DNA of 64,000 bases from Paralysiella testudinis. GTDB lineage: Bacteria > Pseudomonadota > Gammaproteobacteria > Burkholderiales > Neisseriaceae. Below are positions 33,874 through 44,946 of the stretch, in pieces. Each line of letters opens with the position of its first letter. The first letter of the stretch is position 1. The DNA is taken from positions 124,001 through 188,000 of the forward strand of contig NZ_CP069798.1 in assembly GCF_016894345.1 (NCBI RefSeq). Direction: 5' to 3'. The position numbers were made by a program, and so were the translations under genes. The notes beneath the pieces were generated by a model. That model searched no databases, had not been told where the DNA came from, and saw nothing but the letters and a program-made list of their open reading frames with translations.

Positions 33874-33901
33874 ACAAAACCAGCCCCAAGGCTGGTTTTG
33901 T
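33874..33901 (-). terminator. Rho-independent terminator of the ribosomal operon
   Basis: 12-bp perfect stem (33874-33885 with 33890-33901), loop CCAA, with T-rich sequence after it on the - strand, 18 nt beyond the rplQ stop. A DUS lies further on at 33841-33854. Confidence 0.88.
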
Positions 33902-33918
33902 AGTAAAGCATGGCGACC

Positions 33919-34302
33919 TTATTCGGCAGCCGCTTCAGTGGCTTCGGCTTTGTCCACCAGCTCCACCAATGCCAAAGGCGCATTGTCGCCTTGGCGGAAG
34001 CCGTATTTCAATACGCGAACATAACCACCGTTGCGTGCCGCAAAACGCGGACCCAACTCATCAAACAATTTCACCACCACATCGCGGTCGCGGGTGCGGT
34101 CAAATGCCAAGCGGCGGTTAGCCAAAGAGGGCTTTTTACCCAAAGTAATCAACGGCTCTACCACGCGGCGCAATTCCTTGGCTTTGGGCAAAGTGGTGAC
34201 GATGGTTTCATGAGCCAACAAAGAGTTGGCCATGTTACGCAACATGGCAGCGCGGTGGCTGCTGGTGCGGTTTAATTTACGGTTACCATTACGATGACGC
34301 AT
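33919..34302 (-). CDS. rplQ: 50S ribosomal protein L17
   Basis: 127 aa, last gene of the alpha operon. The N-terminal [17 protein letters not shown] is diagnostic. It ends with an Ala/Glu-rich tail as in other Neisseriaceae. It follows rpoA by 19 nt and precedes the operon terminator. Confidence 0.97.
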   Translation of the reverse strand: MRHRNGNRKLNRTSSHRAAMLRNMANSLLAHETIVTTLPKAKELRRVVEPLITLGKKPSLANRRLAFDRTRDRDVVVKLFDELGPRFAARNGGYVRVLKYGFRQGDNAPLALVELVDKAEATEAAAE

Positions 34303-34321
34303 GTCATTATCCTTTAAATCA

Positions 34322-35311
34322 TCAAGCTTGTGGCTTTTCCAGGCTGGCCGGGGGCCAAGCTTCCAGTTTTGATCCCAGAGTCAGGCCTTTGGAAGCCAAT
34401 ACCTCTTTGATTTCGTTCAGAGACTTACGACCCAGATTCGGGGTTTTCAATAGCTCAGTCTCGGTACGTTGGATCAAATCGCCAATGTAGTAAATATCTT
34501 CAGCTTTCAAGCAGTTGGCTGAACGCACTGTCAATTCCAAATCGTCTACCGGGCGCAGCAAGATCGGGTCGATGGGTGGCTCTTTGTCTTCCACCACTTC
34601 CACCGGCGTGCCTTGCAAATCGGCAAAAATAGACATTTGATCAATCAAAATGCGTGCCGCATTGCGCACAGCTTCTTCCGGGTCGATGGCACCGTTGGTT
34701 TCGATGTCCAAAACCAAGCAGTCCAAGTCGGTGCGCTGTTCCACACGGGCGGGCTCAACCTCAAAACTCACACGGCTGATGGGCGAAAAGCTCGCATCCA
34801 GCTGAATGGCGCCGATGCGCTTGTGGTCATCTTTGTGTTTGCGACCGGCCACCGACTGATAGCCGCGGCCCAATTCCACTTTGATTTCCATCGCAATGCT
34901 GCCGTTATCCGACAAATGGCAGATAACATGGTCAGGATTGAGAATTTCCACATCGTGGGGCAATTCGATGTCGTTGGCTTTCACCACGCCGGCACCGGAT
35001 TTTTTTAAGGTCAGCAAAACATCATGACGGCCGTGCAGCTTGAATACCACACCTTTGATGTTGAGCAGAATGTCGACAACATCCTCCTCAACACCGTCTA
35101 CGGTAGAGTATTCGTGCAGCACGCCTTCGATGGCCACTTCAGTCGGCGCAAAACCATTCATTGATGACAGTAAGATACGACGCAAAGCATTACCCAAGGT
35201 ATGGCCGAAGCCACGCTCAAACGGCTCCATAGACACTTTGGCGCGGGTAGCAGACAAAGCATCCACATCAATTTGACGCGGTTTTAAAAATTCGGATGTG
35301 CTGATTTGCAT
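34322..35311 (-). CDS. rpoA: DNA-directed RNA polymerase alpha subunit
   Basis: 329 aa. The N-terminal assembly domain holds [20 protein letters not shown]. The C-terminal domain (about residues 250-320: [32 protein letters not shown]) binds UP elements and activators. Standard place between rpsD and rplQ in the alpha operon. Confidence 0.98.
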   Translation of the reverse strand: MQISTSEFLKPRQIDVDALSATRAKVSMEPFERGFGHTLGNALRRILLSSMNGFAPTEVAIEGVLHEYSTVDGVEEDVVDILLNIKGVVFKLHGRHDVLLTLKKSGAGVVKANDIELPHDVEILNPDHVICHLSDNGSIAMEIKVELGRGYQSVAGRKHKDDHKRIGAIQLDASFSPISRVSFEVEPARVEQRTDLDCLVLDIETNGAIDPEEAVRNAARILIDQMSIFADLQGTPVEVVEDKEPPIDPILLRPVDDLELTVRSANCLKAEDIYYIGDLIQRTETELLKTPNLGRKSLNEIKEVLASKGLTLGSKLEAWPPASLEKPQA

Positions 35312-35335
35312 TAAACTGTCCTCATTTAACTGGCA

Positions 35336-35956
35336 TTATTTAGAGTAAAACTCTACCACCAGCTGTTCATTGATATCACCGGTCAACTCAGCACGATCCG
35401 GCATGTTTTTAAACACGCCTTCCAATTTGCCGGCGTCCACAGACACCCAGCCGGGCAAACCGATTTGCGTAGCCAAACCCATGGCTTCTTGAATACGCAC
35501 TTGTTTCTTGGCTTTCTCACGCACAGCCACCACATCACCGGATTTCACTTGGAAAGAAGGGATGTTTACCACTTGACCGTTTACGGTAATGGCTTTGTGG
35601 GATACCAGCTGACGCGCTTCAGCGCGGGTAGAGCCGTAGCCCATGCGGTATACCACGTTGTCCAAGCGGGATTCCAGCAATTGCAGCAGCAACTCGCCGG
35701 TAGAGCCTTTGCGGCGAGCCGCTTCGGCAAAGTAACGGCGGAACTGGCGCTCCAATACGCCGTAGATGCGGCGGATTTTTTGCTTTTCACGCAATTGCAA
35801 GCCGTAGTCAGACAGGCGCGGTTTTTTCGCACCATGCTGGCCGGGCGCAGAATCCAGTTTACACTTGGACTCCAAAGAGCGGCGGGCGCTCTTCAGAAAC
35901 AAATCAGTGCCCTCACGACGGGCTAATTTACATTTCGGGCCGATATAACGTGCCAT
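35336..35956 (-). CDS. rpsD: 30S ribosomal protein S4
   Basis: 206 aa; starts [19 protein letters not shown] and contains the S4 RNA-binding domain ([20 protein letters not shown]). Primary 16S binder and usual translational regulator of the alpha operon. I see no obvious pseudoknot leader here but cannot exclude one. Confidence 0.98.
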   Translation of the reverse strand: MARYIGPKCKLARREGTDLFLKSARRSLESKCKLDSAPGQHGAKKPRLSDYGLQLREKQKIRRIYGVLERQFRRYFAEAARRKGSTGELLLQLLESRLDNVVYRMGYGSTRAEARQLVSHKAITVNGQVVNIPSFQVKSGDVVAVREKAKKQVRIQEAMGLATQIGLPGWVSVDAGKLEGVFKNMPDRAELTGDINEQLVVEFYSK

Positions 35957-35973
35957 AAATCACTACTCCTGAA

Positions 35974-36366
35974 TCAGATACGACGTTTTTTAGGCGGGCG
36001 ACAACCGTTGTGTGGCAACGGAGTAACGTCGGTAATACTGGTAATCTTGAAACCAAGAGCGTTAAGCGCACGTACAGAAGACTCGCGACCGGGGCCCGGA
36101 CCTTTAATGCGAACTTCCAAATTTTTGACGCCATACTCTTGGGCAACTTTACCAGCTGCTTCTGCCGCTACTTGTGCGGCAAACGGTGTGCTCTTACGCG
36201 AACCCTTAAAACCGGCGCCGCCTGAGGTAGCCCAAGATAATGCATTGCCTTGGCGGTCGGTAATGGTAATGATGGTATTGTTAAAAGATGCATGTACATG
36301 CACAATACCTTCACTTACGGTTTTGCGTACTTTCTTGCGCACACGTGCTGTGTTTGCTTTAGCCAT
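35974..36366 (-). CDS. rpsK: 30S ribosomal protein S11
   Basis: 130 aa; contains [20 protein letters not shown] and ends in [15 protein letters not shown]. It belongs to the 30S platform. It lies 17 nt upstream of rpsD and 18 nt downstream of rpsM in the alpha operon. Confidence 0.98.
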   Translation of the reverse strand: MAKANTARVRKKVRKTVSEGIVHVHASFNNTIITITDRQGNALSWATSGGAGFKGSRKSTPFAAQVAAEAAGKVAQEYGVKNLEVRIKGPGPGRESSVRALNALGFKITSITDVTPLPHNGCRPPKKRRI

Positions 36367-36384
36367 TAAATCAATTCCTTAAGT

Positions 36385-36747
36385 TTATTTCTTACCTGCA
36401 ATCGCCTTGCGCGGACCTTTACGGGTACGGGCATTGGTGCGGGTACGCTGACCACGGCACGGCAGGCCGCGACGGTGGCGCAGGCCACGGTAACAACCCA
36501 TGTCCATCAAACGCTTGATGTTCATGGTTACTTCACGACGCAAATCACCTTCTACTTCAAACTTGGCAACTTGTTCACGCAAAGCATCCAGCTGGGTCTC
36601 ATCCAAATCTTTTACTTTGGTGCTCGGTACGATACCGGCAGCCTCGCAAATCAATTTGGCACGAGTAGCGCCAATACCGAAAATGGCTTGCAGGCCAATC
36701 ACGATATGGGCGTTGTTGGGGATATTCACCCCTGCAATACGAGCCAT
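36385..36747 (-). CDS. rpsM: 30S ribosomal protein S13
   Basis: 120 aa; starts [20 protein letters not shown] and ends with the basic tail [20 protein letters not shown]. Head protein contacting the P-site tRNA and the intersubunit bridge. Confidence 0.98.
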   Translation of the reverse strand: MARIAGVNIPNNAHIVIGLQAIFGIGATRAKLICEAAGIVPSTKVKDLDETQLDALREQVAKFEVEGDLRREVTMNIKRLMDMGCYRGLRHRRGLPCRGQRTRTNARTRKGPRKAIAGKK

Positions 36748-36805
36748 ATTTTTTCCTCAGGACAAAAGTCTGCCACTATAACACACAAAAGCTGATTGCT
36801 ACAAC

Positions 36806-36919
36806 TCAGCCTTGGCGTTGTTTGTGACGGGGGTCAGTACAAATCACACGCACCACGCGGTTGCGGCGAATGATTTTGCAATTACGGCAAATTTTCTTTA
36901 CCGAAGGTTGAACGCGCAT
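36806..36919 (-). CDS. rpmJ: 50S ribosomal protein L36
   Basis: 37 aa, read directly: [20 protein letters not shown] and on to RHKQRQG. The zinc-binding form is kept (Cys11, Cys14, Cys27, His32). AAGGAA lies upstream of ATG 36919. It sits between infA and rpsM, as is usual in Betaproteobacteria. Confidence 0.96.
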   Translation of the reverse strand: MRVQPSVKKICRNCKIIRRNRVVRVICTDPRHKQRQG

Positions 36920-36939
36920 AATGTTTCCTTTCTAGTCAT

Positions 36940-37158
36940 TTAGCGGGCGCGGAAAACGATGCGGGCACGCGACAAATCATAAGGTGTTAATTCCACAGTT
37001 ACTTTGTCGCCCGGAGAAATGCGGATGTAGTGCATGCGCATTTTGCCGGAAATGTGCCCCAAAACGACATGATCGTTTTCCAGCTTCACTTTAAATGTTG
37101 CATTTGGCAGGGTCTCCAAAATTTCGCCCTGCATCTGTATGGTGTCTTCTTTAGCCAT
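36940..37158 (-). CDS. infA: Translation initiation factor IF-1
   Basis: 72 aa OB-fold protein ([30 protein letters not shown]). Its position within the ribosomal cluster between secY and rpmJ is typical of Betaproteobacteria and differs from E. coli. Confidence 0.97.
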   Translation of the reverse strand: MAKEDTIQMQGEILETLPNATFKVKLENDHVVLGHISGKMRMHYIRISPGDKVTVELTPYDLSRARIVFRAR

Positions 37159-37162
37159 AGTA

Positions 37163-38476
37163 TTAACGACGTGATAATGATTTCATAGCAGAGCGCTTCA
37201 TCAAATGCTCATACTGATGACTCATCATATAAGAAGCGATCTGGGTTCTAAAGTCTATGGTCACCACCACCAAAATCAGCAGTGAAGTGCCACCCAAGTA
37301 AAACGGTACATTGAGCGCAGACGTCAGAATCTCCGGAATCAAACACACAATGGCAATATAGATTGCACCCCAGAAAGTCAAACGCAACACCACTTTTTCC
37401 AAATAGCGGCTGGTTTGTTCGCCCGGGCGGATGCCCGGTACGAAAGCACCGCTCTTTTTCAGGTTCTCCGCCATTTCGCGCGGGCTGAAAACCAGCGCCG
37501 TATAAAAATAACAAAAGAAAATGATGGTGGTGGCAAACAGCAAGATGTACACCGGCTGGCCGTGTTGCAAATAGCCGGCCATGCGTTGCAACCAGCCGTC
37601 GTGGTTGGCAGCGCCAAACCAGCTCAACAGCGTGGAGGGGAACAAGATAATGCTGGAAGCAAAAATCGGCGGAATCACACCGGCCATGTTCAGCTTAAAC
37701 GGCATGTGCGTGCTTTGCCCCTGCATCAAGCGGTTGCCCACTTGACGTTTGGCATACTGCACCGGCACCTTGCGTTGCGCCGTTTCGATGTAGACCACGG
37801 CATAAATCAATGCCAGCGCACCAACAATAATCGCCAATGCCATCAAATAGCTGATGGAGCCTTGGCTGGTTAAAGTCAGCAAACGGCCAATACCGGAAGG
37901 CATGCTGGCCGCAATACCGGCGGTGATGATTAAGGAAATGCCGTTGCCGATGCCGCGCTCGGTGATTTGCTCACCCAGCCACATCAGGAACATGGTACCC
38001 GTCACCAAACAAATCACCGTAGAGGCAAAAAACTCAACTTGACTGGAAACCACCACACCTTGCTGGTACACAAAGGCAGCCGCTCCAAAACTTTGCAGCG
38101 TGGCCAGTAAAACCGTGCCGTAGCGCGTATATTTGGTTAATACACGCTTGCCCGCTTCGCCCTCTTTTTTCAAGGCCTTCAGCGAGGGCACCATTTCGGA
38201 AGCCAGCTGCACAATAATGGAGGCGGAAATGTACGGCATAATGCCAATGGCAAAAATGCTGAACCGTTCCAAAGAGCCGCCGGAGAACATATTGAGCATG
38301 CCCAAAATGCCGCCGCCGGCGCTTTCGTACAATTTGGCCAACGCAGCCGCATCCACACCCGGAACCGGAATGTGTGCACCGATGCGAAATACCAGCAACG
38401 CACCCAGCAAAAATAACAAACGATTTTTTAAATCACCGAACTTTGCAAGCCCTGTTGCGGATTGTTGATTAGCCAC
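37163..38476 (-). CDS. secY: Preprotein translocase subunit SecY
   Basis: 437 aa, ten hydrophobic segments, central channel of the Sec translocon. Signatures are [32 protein letters not shown] sequence near residues 60-78 and the C-terminal cytosolic loop [20 protein letters not shown]. It follows rplO in the spc operon by 13 nt. Confidence 0.98.
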   Translation of the reverse strand: MANQQSATGLAKFGDLKNRLLFLLGALLVFRIGAHIPVPGVDAAALAKLYESAGGGILGMLNMFSGGSLERFSIFAIGIMPYISASIIVQLASEMVPSLKALKKEGEAGKRVLTKYTRYGTVLLATLQSFGAAAFVYQQGVVVSSQVEFFASTVICLVTGTMFLMWLGEQITERGIGNGISLIITAGIAASMPSGIGRLLTLTSQGSISYLMALAIIVGALALIYAVVYIETAQRKVPVQYAKRQVGNRLMQGQSTHMPFKLNMAGVIPPIFASSIILFPSTLLSWFGAANHDGWLQRMAGYLQHGQPVYILLFATTIIFFCYFYTALVFSPREMAENLKKSGAFVPGIRPGEQTSRYLEKVVLRLTFWGAIYIAIVCLIPEILTSALNVPFYLGGTSLLILVVVTIDFRTQIASYMMSHQYEHLMKRSAMKSLSRR

Positions 38477-38489
38477 TTTGTCTATTGCC

Positions 38490-38924
38490 TTATTCTGCTA
38501 CTTTGCCACCGGCAGCTTCAATGGCTTCTTTGGCACCTTTGGTGGCCTTGATACCATTTAACGTTACCGCTTTGTCAATGCTGCCTGAAGCGATGACTTT
38601 AACGTTTTGCGCGTTTGCCGGCACTAGGCCAGCTTGCTTCAGCACCAATACGTCAATTTCATCTACAGCCACATGCGCCAAATCGCTCAAACGCACTTCG
38701 GCGTTGAAAGCAGCGGTCATTGATTTGAAACCGCGTTTGGGCAAACGGCGTTGCAGCGGCATTTGACCGCCCTCAAAACCCACTTTGTGGAAACCGCCGG
38801 CACGGCTTTTTTGACCTTTATGGCCACGGCCGCCTGTTTTGCCTAGGCCGCTGCCAATGCCGCGACCCACGCGGCGGCGGGCGTGCTTGGCGCCCTCAGC
38901 CGGCTGAATGGTATTCAACAACAT
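38490..38924 (-). CDS. rplO: 50S ribosomal protein L15
   Basis: 144 aa; the N-terminal [20 protein letters not shown] and [14 protein letters not shown] are diagnostic. Spc operon, one nt after rpmD. Confidence 0.97.
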   Translation of the reverse strand: MLLNTIQPAEGAKHARRRVGRGIGSGLGKTGGRGHKGQKSRAGGFHKVGFEGGQMPLQRRLPKRGFKSMTAAFNAEVRLSDLAHVAVDEIDVLVLKQAGLVPANAQNVKVIASGSIDKAVTLNGIKATKGAKEAIEAAGGKVAE

Positions 38925-38925
38925 A

Positions 38926-39111
38926 TCACTTCTCCACTTTCAAAAGGTAGCTAATCTTGTTGATCATGCCACGATTTTCGGGGGTATCCAGCACTTCAAC
39001 CGTGTGTTCGCGACGACGCAAACCCAAGCCGCGTGCGCAAGCACGGTGTGCTTCAATGGTACCGATCAGGCTTTTAACCAAAGTTACTTTAATGGTTTTT
39101 TGCTCACTCAT
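38926..39111 (-). CDS. rpmD: 50S ribosomal protein L30
   Basis: 61 aa from ATG 39111 ([20 protein letters not shown]); the longer frame to 39135 runs into rpsE and is not needed. The start overlaps the rpsE stop by 8 nt. Confidence 0.96.
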   Translation of the reverse strand: MSEQKTIKVTLVKSLIGTIEAHRACARGLGLRRREHTVEVLDTPENRGMINKISYLLKVEK

Positions 39112-39622
39112 GACCTTCTCCCAAAATTTCAGCAACAGTCAGGCCGCGTTTGGCGGCAATGTCACCCGGGGTGTAGAGCTTGGCCAAGCCATCCAATGTT
39201 GCGCGAACAATATTGTAAGGATTGGTTGAGCCGTGTACTTTGGCAGAGATATTGTGCACGCCCATGGCGTCAAATACCAAGCGCATCGGGCCGCCGGCTT
39301 TCACACCGCTACCTTCTTTAGCAGGCTGCATAAATACCTTGGTGGCGCCGTGCTTGCCAATCACCTCGTGGTGAATGGTGCCGTTTTTCAGCGGCACTTT
39401 AATCATGTTGCGGCGCGCTTGATCCATTGCTTTTTGTACGGCAACCGGCACTTCTTTAGACTTGCCTTTACCCATACCGATGCGGCCATCGCCGTCACCG
39501 ACCACAGTCAAAGCGGAGAACGCCATAATACGGCCGCCCTTAACCACTTTGGTCACACGGTTTACTGCCACCATCTTTTCGATCAGGCCGTCACCGCGTT
39601 CTTCAATTTCATGTTTTGCCAT
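39104..39622 (-). CDS. rpsE: 30S ribosomal protein S5
   Basis: 172 aa from ATG 39622 ([20 protein letters not shown]). The S5 double-stranded-RNA-type domain and the segment [20 protein letters not shown] are clear. It acts in decoding accuracy and mRNA entry. Confidence 0.97.
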   Translation of the reverse strand: MAKHEIEERGDGLIEKMVAVNRVTKVVKGGRIMAFSALTVVGDGDGRIGMGKGKSKEVPVAVQKAMDQARRNMIKVPLKNGTIHHEVIGKHGATKVFMQPAKEGSGVKAGGPMRLVFDAMGVHNISAKVHGSTNPYNIVRATLDGLAKLYTPGDIAAKRGLTVAEILGEGHE

Positions 39623-39643
39623 TTTTTGCTGTCTCCACAATTA

Positions 39644-39997
39644 TTAGAAGCTCAAGCCGTTTTCACGGGCGGCTTCGGCCAAGGCTTTAACGCGACCATG
39701 GTATTGGAAACCTGAGCGGTCAAACGCCACGGTGTCAACACCGGCGGCTTTAGCCTTCTCTGCAATGCGCTTACCCACCAGCGTAGCGGCTTCAACGTTG
39801 CTGCCATGCTTGATGTTGGCGCGCACATCGGCTTCCAGCGTAGAGGCTTGCGCCAATACTTTGTCACCTTCGGCACTAATAACTTGGGCATAAATGTGAT
39901 TATTGGTGCGGAATACACACAATCTCACTTTGTTCAAATCCGCGATTTTGGCACGGGTTTTACGTGCACGGCGGAGTCTTGCTGCGTTCTTATTCAT
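39644..39997 (-). CDS. rplR: 50S ribosomal protein L18
   Basis: 117 aa; 5S rRNA binder. Starts [20 protein letters not shown] and ends [15 protein letters not shown], as usual for the family. Confidence 0.97.
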   Translation of the reverse strand: MNKNAARLRRARKTRAKIADLNKVRLCVFRTNNHIYAQVISAEGDKVLAQASTLEADVRANIKHGSNVEAATLVGKRIAEKAKAAGVDTVAFDRSGFQYHGRVKALAEAARENGLSF

Positions 39998-40010
39998 CAG
40001 TGAGCCTCAA

Positions 40011-40544
40011 TTATTTTTTCTTGGTTTCTTTCATCACCACGTGCTCGCCAACATAGCGTACGCCCTTGCCTTTGTAAGGCTCAGGCGGACGGAAGCCGCG
40101 AATTTCCGCAGCCACTTGACCTACGGCTTGCTTGTCCGCACCGGTAATGACGATTTCGGTTTGTGACGGCGTTGCCGCAGCCACACCTTCCGGCAATGCA
40201 TACACCACCGGATGGGAGAAACCCAAAGAAAGGTTCAAGGTTTGACCTTGCGCTTGGGCACGATAGCCCACGCCGATCAATTGCAGTTTTTTCTCAAAGC
40301 CTTCGGACACGCCTTTAACCATATTATTCACCAAAGCGCGAACAGTACCGGATAAAGCATTGGCGCGGGCGCTGCTGTCGGCAGCGGCAAAGGTAATCTG
40401 GCCATCTTCCAGAGCAACCTTTACTTCTTGGTGCAAAGGCATAGACAATTCGCCATTTTTGCCTTTAACCGTCAAAGACTCTGTTCCAAATTTTACTTCT
40501 ACGCCAGCAGGAACAGTCACTGGATTCTTAGCTACGCGAGACAT
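40011..40544 (-). CDS. rplF: 50S ribosomal protein L6
   Basis: 177 aa from ATG 40544 ([20 protein letters not shown]). The C-terminal L6 signature [16 protein letters not shown] is present. A longer frame to 40562 overlaps rpsH and is not needed. Confidence 0.97.
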   Translation of the reverse strand: MSRVAKNPVTVPAGVEVKFGTESLTVKGKNGELSMPLHQEVKVALEDGQITFAAADSSARANALSGTVRALVNNMVKGVSEGFEKKLQLIGVGYRAQAQGQTLNLSLGFSHPVVYALPEGVAAATPSQTEIVITGADKQAVGQVAAEIRGFRPPEPYKGKGVRYVGEHVVMKETKKK

Positions 40545-40554
40545 AGTTCCCTCC

Positions 40555-40947
40555 TTAGGCAACCACGCACAACAACTCGCCGCCTACGCCGTTTGCACGG
40601 GCTTTGCGGTCGGTCATCACGCCTTTGGATGTGCTGACAATAACAACACCCAGACCGTTCATCACAGTGGGGATGTCACTCGAACCTTTATAAACGCGCA
40701 AGCCCGGACGGGATACACGTTGGATTCGTTCGATTACCGGGCGACCGGCGTAATACTTCAATTGAATTTCCAATGTCGCTTTGGCTTCGGTTGAAACAGA
40801 GAAGTCTTCAACATAGCCTTCTTCTTTCAACACTTTCGCAATGGCCACTTTCAATTTAGAAGACGGCATAGCAACAGAAGCTTTATTCGCACGCTGGGCG
40901 TTGCGAATACGGGTCAACATATCGGAAATAGGATCATGCATACTCAT
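40555..40947 (-). CDS. rpsH: 30S ribosomal protein S8
   Basis: 130 aa; [20 protein letters not shown] at the start, [20 protein letters not shown] at the end. Primary 16S binder and, in E. coli, translational repressor of the spc operon. Confidence 0.97.
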   Translation of the reverse strand: MSMHDPISDMLTRIRNAQRANKASVAMPSSKLKVAIAKVLKEEGYVEDFSVSTEAKATLEIQLKYYAGRPVIERIQRVSRPGLRVYKGSSDIPTVMNGLGVVIVSTSKGVMTDRKARANGVGGELLCVVA

Positions 40948-40960
40948 TGTTTTTCTCCTA

Positions 40961-41266
40961 TTACCAAGAGGCTTTGATCACGCCCGGAATCTCACCACGC
41001 ATGGCGATTTCACGGATTTTAGTGCGACCCAAACCAAATTTACGGAAGGTACCACGCGGACGGCCAGTCAAGGCGCAACGGCGGCGTTGACGAACAGGCG
41101 CAGCATTGCGCGGAATGGCCTGCAATTGCAAGCGCGCTTCAAAACGGGCTTCTTCGGTTGCAGAAGCGTCGTTGATGACCGCAAAAATGGCAGCGCGTTT
41201 GGCGGCGTATTTTTGCGCCAAAGCAACACGTTTCAATTCGCGATTAATAAGTGCTTTCTTAGCCAT
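40961..41266 (-). CDS. rpsN: 30S ribosomal protein S14 (zinc-independent form)
   Basis: 101 aa, the long form without the CxxC zinc site. It contains [20 protein letters not shown] and ends [11 protein letters not shown]. Two nt separate it from rplE. Confidence 0.97.
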   Translation of the reverse strand: MAKKALINRELKRVALAQKYAAKRAAIFAVINDASATEEARFEARLQLQAIPRNAAPVRQRRRCALTGRPRGTFRKFGLGRTKIREIAMRGEIPGVIKASW

Positions 41267-41268
41267 AA

Positions 41269-41808
41269 TTAACCCTTAAACGGAAATTTGAACAAAGACA
41301 GCAGCGCCTTGGCTTCTGCATCAGTCTTAGCGGTAGTGGTGATGGTGATGTTCAAACCACGCAACGCATCAATTTTATCGTACTCAATTTCCGGGAAAAT
41401 GATTTGCTCACGCACACCCATATTGTAGTTACCGCGGCCATCGAAAGACTTGCCGTTCACACCGCGAAAGTCGCGCACGCGCGGCAGGGCGATGGTAACC
41501 AAACGGTCCAGAAATTCAAACATACGGTCGCGGCGCAAAGTGACTTTGCAGCCAATCGGGTAGTTGTCGCGGATTTTAAAGCCAGCAATGGATTTGCGGG
41601 CTACGGTTACCACCGGTTTTTGACCGGCAATTTTTTCTAGGTCGGCCACGGCGTGATCCATCACTTTTTTATCGGCAACGGCTTCGCCGACGCCCATATT
41701 CAAGGTGATTTTTTCGATGCGCGGCACTTCCATAATGGATTTGTAACCGAATTGCTTCATCAGCTCAGGTACAACTGTGCTGGTATAGAAATCTTTTAAA
41801 CGAGCCAT
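41269..41808 (-). CDS. rplE: 50S ribosomal protein L5
   Basis: 179 aa; [20 protein letters not shown] and [20 protein letters not shown] are diagnostic. Binds 5S rRNA with L18. Confidence 0.97.
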   Translation of the reverse strand: MARLKDFYTSTVVPELMKQFGYKSIMEVPRIEKITLNMGVGEAVADKKVMDHAVADLEKIAGQKPVVTVARKSIAGFKIRDNYPIGCKVTLRRDRMFEFLDRLVTIALPRVRDFRGVNGKSFDGRGNYNMGVREQIIFPEIEYDKIDALRGLNITITTTAKTDAEAKALLSLFKFPFKG

Positions 41809-41817
41809 GTTTATTCC

Positions 41818-42141
41818 TTACGCTCCTACGGCAGCGCCGGTGGATTTGAAGAAACGGCTGCGAACGGCTTTGCCATCCACCACTTCTACTTTAATGCCCA
41901 CACGGTCAGCTTTTTGGGTTTCCGGATTGAAGATGGCAATATTGGAGATATCCAACGGCATGCTTTTGGTCACTACGCCGCCTTCAATACCGCGCATCGG
42001 GTTGGGTTTTTGATGGCGTTTTACTTGATTCACGCCTTCAACCACCACTTTGTCACCCAATAAGCGCACTACCTGGCCTTTTTTGCCTTTATCTTTACCG
42101 GCAATAACGATCACCTGATCGCCAGTTTTAATTTTTTTCAT
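41818..42141 (-). CDS. rplX: 50S ribosomal protein L24
   Basis: 107 aa with the KOW motif [20 protein letters not shown] near the start. Early 50S assembly initiator. Confidence 0.97.
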   Translation of the reverse strand: MKKIKTGDQVIVIAGKDKGKKGQVVRLLGDKVVVEGVNQVKRHQKPNPMRGIEGGVVTKSMPLDISNIAIFNPETQKADRVGIKVEVVDGKAVRSRFFKSTGAAVGA

Positions 42142-42152
42142 CGCAACCTCTC

Positions 42153-42521
42153 TTACAGCACTTCAGGAGCCAATGAAACGATTTTCATAAATCGCTCATT
42201 ACGCAGCTCGCGGGTTACCGGGCCGAAAATACGGGTGCCAATCGGCTCAAGTTTGTTGTTCAACAATACCGCGGCATTGTTGTCAAACTTGATCAAGGCA
42301 CCATCGGGGCGGCGAACGCCTTTGGCGGTACGCACAACCACAGCACTGTATACATCGCCTTTTTTCACGCGGCCACGCGGCGCAGCGTCTTTTACGGCCA
42401 CTTTAATGATGTCGCCCACAGATGCGTAGCGACGCTTGGATCCGCCCAAAACTTTGATGCACATTACACGGCGCGCACCAGAGTTGTCAGCCACATCCAA
42501 GATGGTCTGCATTTGAATCAT
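42153..42521 (-). CDS. rplN: 50S ribosomal protein L14
   Basis: 122 aa; [20 protein letters not shown] and the conserved [20 protein letters not shown]. It is the docking site of RsfS, which is also encoded in this window. It is preceded on its strand by an unusual 236-nt gap (42522-42757). Confidence 0.97.
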   Translation of the reverse strand: MIQMQTILDVADNSGARRVMCIKVLGGSKRRYASVGDIIKVAVKDAAPRGRVKKGDVYSAVVVRTAKGVRRPDGALIKFDNNAAVLLNNKLEPIGTRIFGPVTRELRNERFMKIVSLAPEVL

Positions 42522-42757
42522 GTTAATACCTTTAAATAGTCCAACTTAATTTACCGTTTTCAGGCAGCCTGTATTGCTTGATGCTGCCTGAAACCGCTTA
42601 CGGTTCTAGTAAACCAGTCTTGGGTCCCGAAGGGAGAATGCATCGCCTTGAAAGCGGTGCATCTTTCAAGAATCTGAAAGATAAGAAACGAAGTTTACAG
42701 CCAATTACTTATTGCTGCAAGACTTCGTTTCCAAAATACACGTTTTATGTGGTGAAA
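42522..42757 (-). promoter_or_regulatory. Structured non-coding gap inside the ribosomal cluster, between rpsQ and rplN
   Basis: 236 nt without a gene, where ribosomal clusters usually have under 20. Read on - it holds a hairpin with arms GAAACGAAGT and ACTTCGTTTC (42684-42733) enclosing an inner GCAGC/GCTGT pairing. Two more follow: TGAAAG/CTTTCA (42664-42681) and a near-perfect TGCACCGC/GCGATGCA pair (42640-42662). Last comes a DUS inverted repeat (42559-42568 with 42583-42592) ending 37 nt before rplN. It could be an RNA processing site, attenuator, protein-binding leader for rplN onward, or an inserted repeat. Confidence 0.6.
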
Positions 42758-43021
42758 CTACACCAAGCGTGCTTTTTCTACCAATTCAGTAACCACCCAA
42801 GATTTGGTTTTGGACAGCGGGCGGGTTTCAGCAATCACCACCACATCGCCGATGCCGTATTGGTTTTGCTCGTCGTGGGCGTGCACTTTGCTGGAACGGC
42901 GGATTACTTTGCCGTATAGCGGATGCTTCACTTTGCGCTCAACCAGAACGGTTACGGTTTTGTCCATTTTGTCGCTAACCACTTTGCCTTGCAAAGTGCG
43001 TACAGTTTTGGCTTCACTCAT
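42758..43021 (-). CDS. rpsQ: 30S ribosomal protein S17
   Basis: 87 aa; [20 protein letters not shown] and [19 protein letters not shown] are diagnostic. It overlaps the rpmC stop by one nt. It is the last gene before the structured gap. Confidence 0.97.
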   Translation of the reverse strand: MSEAKTVRTLQGKVVSDKMDKTVTVLVERKVKHPLYGKVIRRSSKVHAHDEQNQYGIGDVVVIAETRPLSKTKSWVVTELVEKARLV

Positions 43022-43212
43022 TATTCACCATCCTTCTGGCTTAAAATGGTTTTAACACGAGCAATATCACGACGCACTTTTTTCAGCTCACTGTTGTTAC
43101 CCAGCTGGCCGGTGGCGTGCTGCATACGCAAACCAAACTGCGCTTTCAACAGGCCAACCAGTTCTTCGTTCAACTGCTCAACAGATTTGTCTTTCAATTC
43201 ACTGGTTTTCAT
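43021..43212 (-). CDS. rpmC: 50S ribosomal protein L29
   Basis: 63 aa; [20 protein letters not shown] start and the [15 protein letters not shown] motif. One-nt overlaps on both sides with rplP and rpsQ. Confidence 0.96.
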   Translation of the reverse strand: MKTSELKDKSVEQLNEELVGLLKAQFGLRMQHATGQLGNNSELKKVRRDIARVKTILSQKDGE

Positions 43213-43628
43213 TATTGACCTACCTGTCTTTTCACAAATGTGGTCGCAATCGGCAGTTTGGCTGCGGCCAGCTCAAAGGCTTCGCGCGCCAAAGATTCGG
43301 CCACACCGTCCATTTCGTACAATACTTTGCCCGGCTGGATTTCGGCAACATAGTATTCCACCGAACCTTTACCGCCACCCATACGTACTTGGATGGGTTT
43401 TTCGGTAATCGGTTTGTCGGGGAACACGCGAATCCAAATGCGGCCGCCACGTTTGATGTGACGGGTCATGGCACGACGTGCCGCTTCAATCTGACGGGCG
43501 GTCAAGCGACCGCGACCCACTGCTTTCAGACCAAAATCACCAAAGCTAACATTATTACCGCGTGTAGCAATGCCGGTATTGCGGCCTTTGTGCTGCTTGC
43601 GGTATTTCATTCTAGTTGGCTGCAGCAT
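43212..43628 (-). CDS. rplP: 50S ribosomal protein L16
   Basis: 138 aa from ATG 43628 ([20 protein letters not shown]). [20 protein letters not shown] and [14 protein letters not shown] are signature regions. It overlaps rpsC by 17 nt; the longer open frame to 43829 is a shadow of rpsC. Confidence 0.97.
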   Translation of the reverse strand: MLQPTRMKYRKQHKGRNTGIATRGNNVSFGDFGLKAVGRGRLTARQIEAARRAMTRHIKRGGRIWIRVFPDKPITEKPIQVRMGGGKGSVEYYVAEIQPGKVLYEMDGVAESLAREAFELAAAKLPIATTFVKRQVGQ

Positions 43629-44313
43629 TTCGACCACCTGCCTTTCTGTGTTTCTTCTCTTGTTCCGGCTTGGCTTGGATTTCGCCCGGAGTGAACTCAC
43701 CCTTGTAAACCCAAACTTTGATGCCGATGATGCCGTAAGTGGTTTTGGCTTCGCTGGTGGCGTAGTCCACATTGGCGCGCAAAGTGTGCAAAGGCACGCG
43801 ACCTTCGCGGTACCATTCGCTGCGGGCAATGTCGATGCCGTTCAGGCGGCCTGAAGACATGATTTTGATGCCTTTAGCACCCACACGCATGGCGTTTTGC
43901 ATGGCGCGTTTCATGGCGCGGCGGAACATCACGCGTTTTTCCAGCTGGGAAGCGATGTTGTCGGCAATGATTTGCGCATCGATTTCCGGCTTGCGGATTT
44001 CTTCGATGTTTACATGCACCGGCACACCCATCAGGGCTTGCAGATCGCGTTTCAACACTTCAATGTCTTCGCCTTTACGGCCAATCACCACACCCGGACG
44101 GGCGCTGTGAATGGTGATGCGGGCAGACTTGGCCGGACGCTCGATAACCACGCGGCCAACAGAAGCAGCAGCCAAGCGCTTACGCAAGAATTCACGCACT
44201 TCGATGTCTTGTTTCAAAACAGTGGCAAAGTCACCGCTTTTGGCAAACCATTTGGAAGACCAATCTTTATTAACCGCCAGGCGAAAGCCTGTAGGATGGA
44301 TTTTTTGTCCCAT
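43612..44313 (-). CDS. rpsC: 30S ribosomal protein S3
   Basis: 233 aa; [20 protein letters not shown] start, KH-type RNA-binding region [20 protein letters not shown]. The C-terminal tail is basic and Ala-rich. A DUS variant lies within the gene (43842-43853). Confidence 0.97.
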   Translation of the reverse strand: MGQKIHPTGFRLAVNKDWSSKWFAKSGDFATVLKQDIEVREFLRKRLAAASVGRVVIERPAKSARITIHSARPGVVIGRKGEDIEVLKRDLQALMGVPVHVNIEEIRKPEIDAQIIADNIASQLEKRVMFRRAMKRAMQNAMRVGAKGIKIMSSGRLNGIDIARSEWYREGRVPLHTLRANVDYATSEAKTTYGIIGIKVWVYKGEFTPGEIQAKPEQEKKHRKAGGRNAAAN

Positions 44314-44322
44314 AGCTTTTCC

Positions 44323-44652
44323 TTAGTTGCCCACTGTCACATTGATGTGACAAGTTTGTTTTTCGATGCGGTTGCCGCGGCCTTTGGCACGAGCTTGAAA
44401 ACGTTTCAGGCTGGGGCCTTTGTCCACAAATACGGTAACCACTTTCAGTTCGTCGATATCCGCACCTTCGTTGTGCTCGGCATTAGCCACAGCAGACTCC
44501 AGTACTTTCTTGATCAACTCAGCGCCTTTTTTGGGGCTGAAGGCCAAGATATTCAACGCTTGGGCAATGTTTTTGCCGCGAATCTGATCTGCCACCAAAC
44601 GTGCTTTTTGGGCAGAAATACGGGCATTTTTATGTTGCGCACTAACTCTCAT
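44323..44652 (-). CDS. rplV: 50S ribosomal protein L22
   Basis: 109 aa; [20 protein letters not shown] and the exit-tunnel loop region [20 protein letters not shown]. Confidence 0.97.
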   Translation of the reverse strand: MRVSAQHKNARISAQKARLVADQIRGKNIAQALNILAFSPKKGAELIKKVLESAVANAEHNEGADIDELKVVTVFVDKGPSLKRFQARAKGRGNRIEKQTCHINVTVGN

Positions 44653-44662
44653 GTCTTATCCC

Positions 44663-44941
44663 TTATTTTTTCTTGGCCTTCTTATCAGCCAAGTGGCCTT
44701 TGAAGGTGCGGGTCAATGAGAACTCACCCAATTTGTGGCCAACCATGTTGTCGCTCACAAATACCGGCACGTGGGTGCGGCCATTGTGTACGGCGATGGT
44801 TAAGCCGATGAAATCGGGCAGAATGGTGGAACGACGCGACCAGGTTTTAATCGGGCGCTTGTCGTTGCTGGCGCGAGCGGCATCCACTTTTTTAAGCAAA
44901 TGCAGGTCGACATATGGGCCTTTTTTTAATGAACGAGCCAT
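44663..44941 (-). CDS. rpsS: 30S ribosomal protein S19
   Basis: 92 aa; [20 protein letters not shown] and [20 protein letters not shown]. Ends in a Lys-rich tail. Confidence 0.97.
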   Translation of the reverse strand: MARSLKKGPYVDLHLLKKVDAARASNDKRPIKTWSRRSTILPDFIGLTIAVHNGRTHVPVFVSDNMVGHKLGEFSLTRTFKGHLADKKAKKK

Positions 44942-44946
44942 ATCAA

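Noticed and set aside
42559..42592. DUS pair between rpsQ and rplN as an ordinary operon terminator
   Set aside because: There is no U-tract after it and essential ribosomal genes follow on the same strand, so full termination is unlikely; kept as part of the structured gap.
43629..43829. N-terminal extension of rplP
   Set aside because: It lies over rpsC, and the conserved L16 start [12 protein letters not shown] is at 43628.
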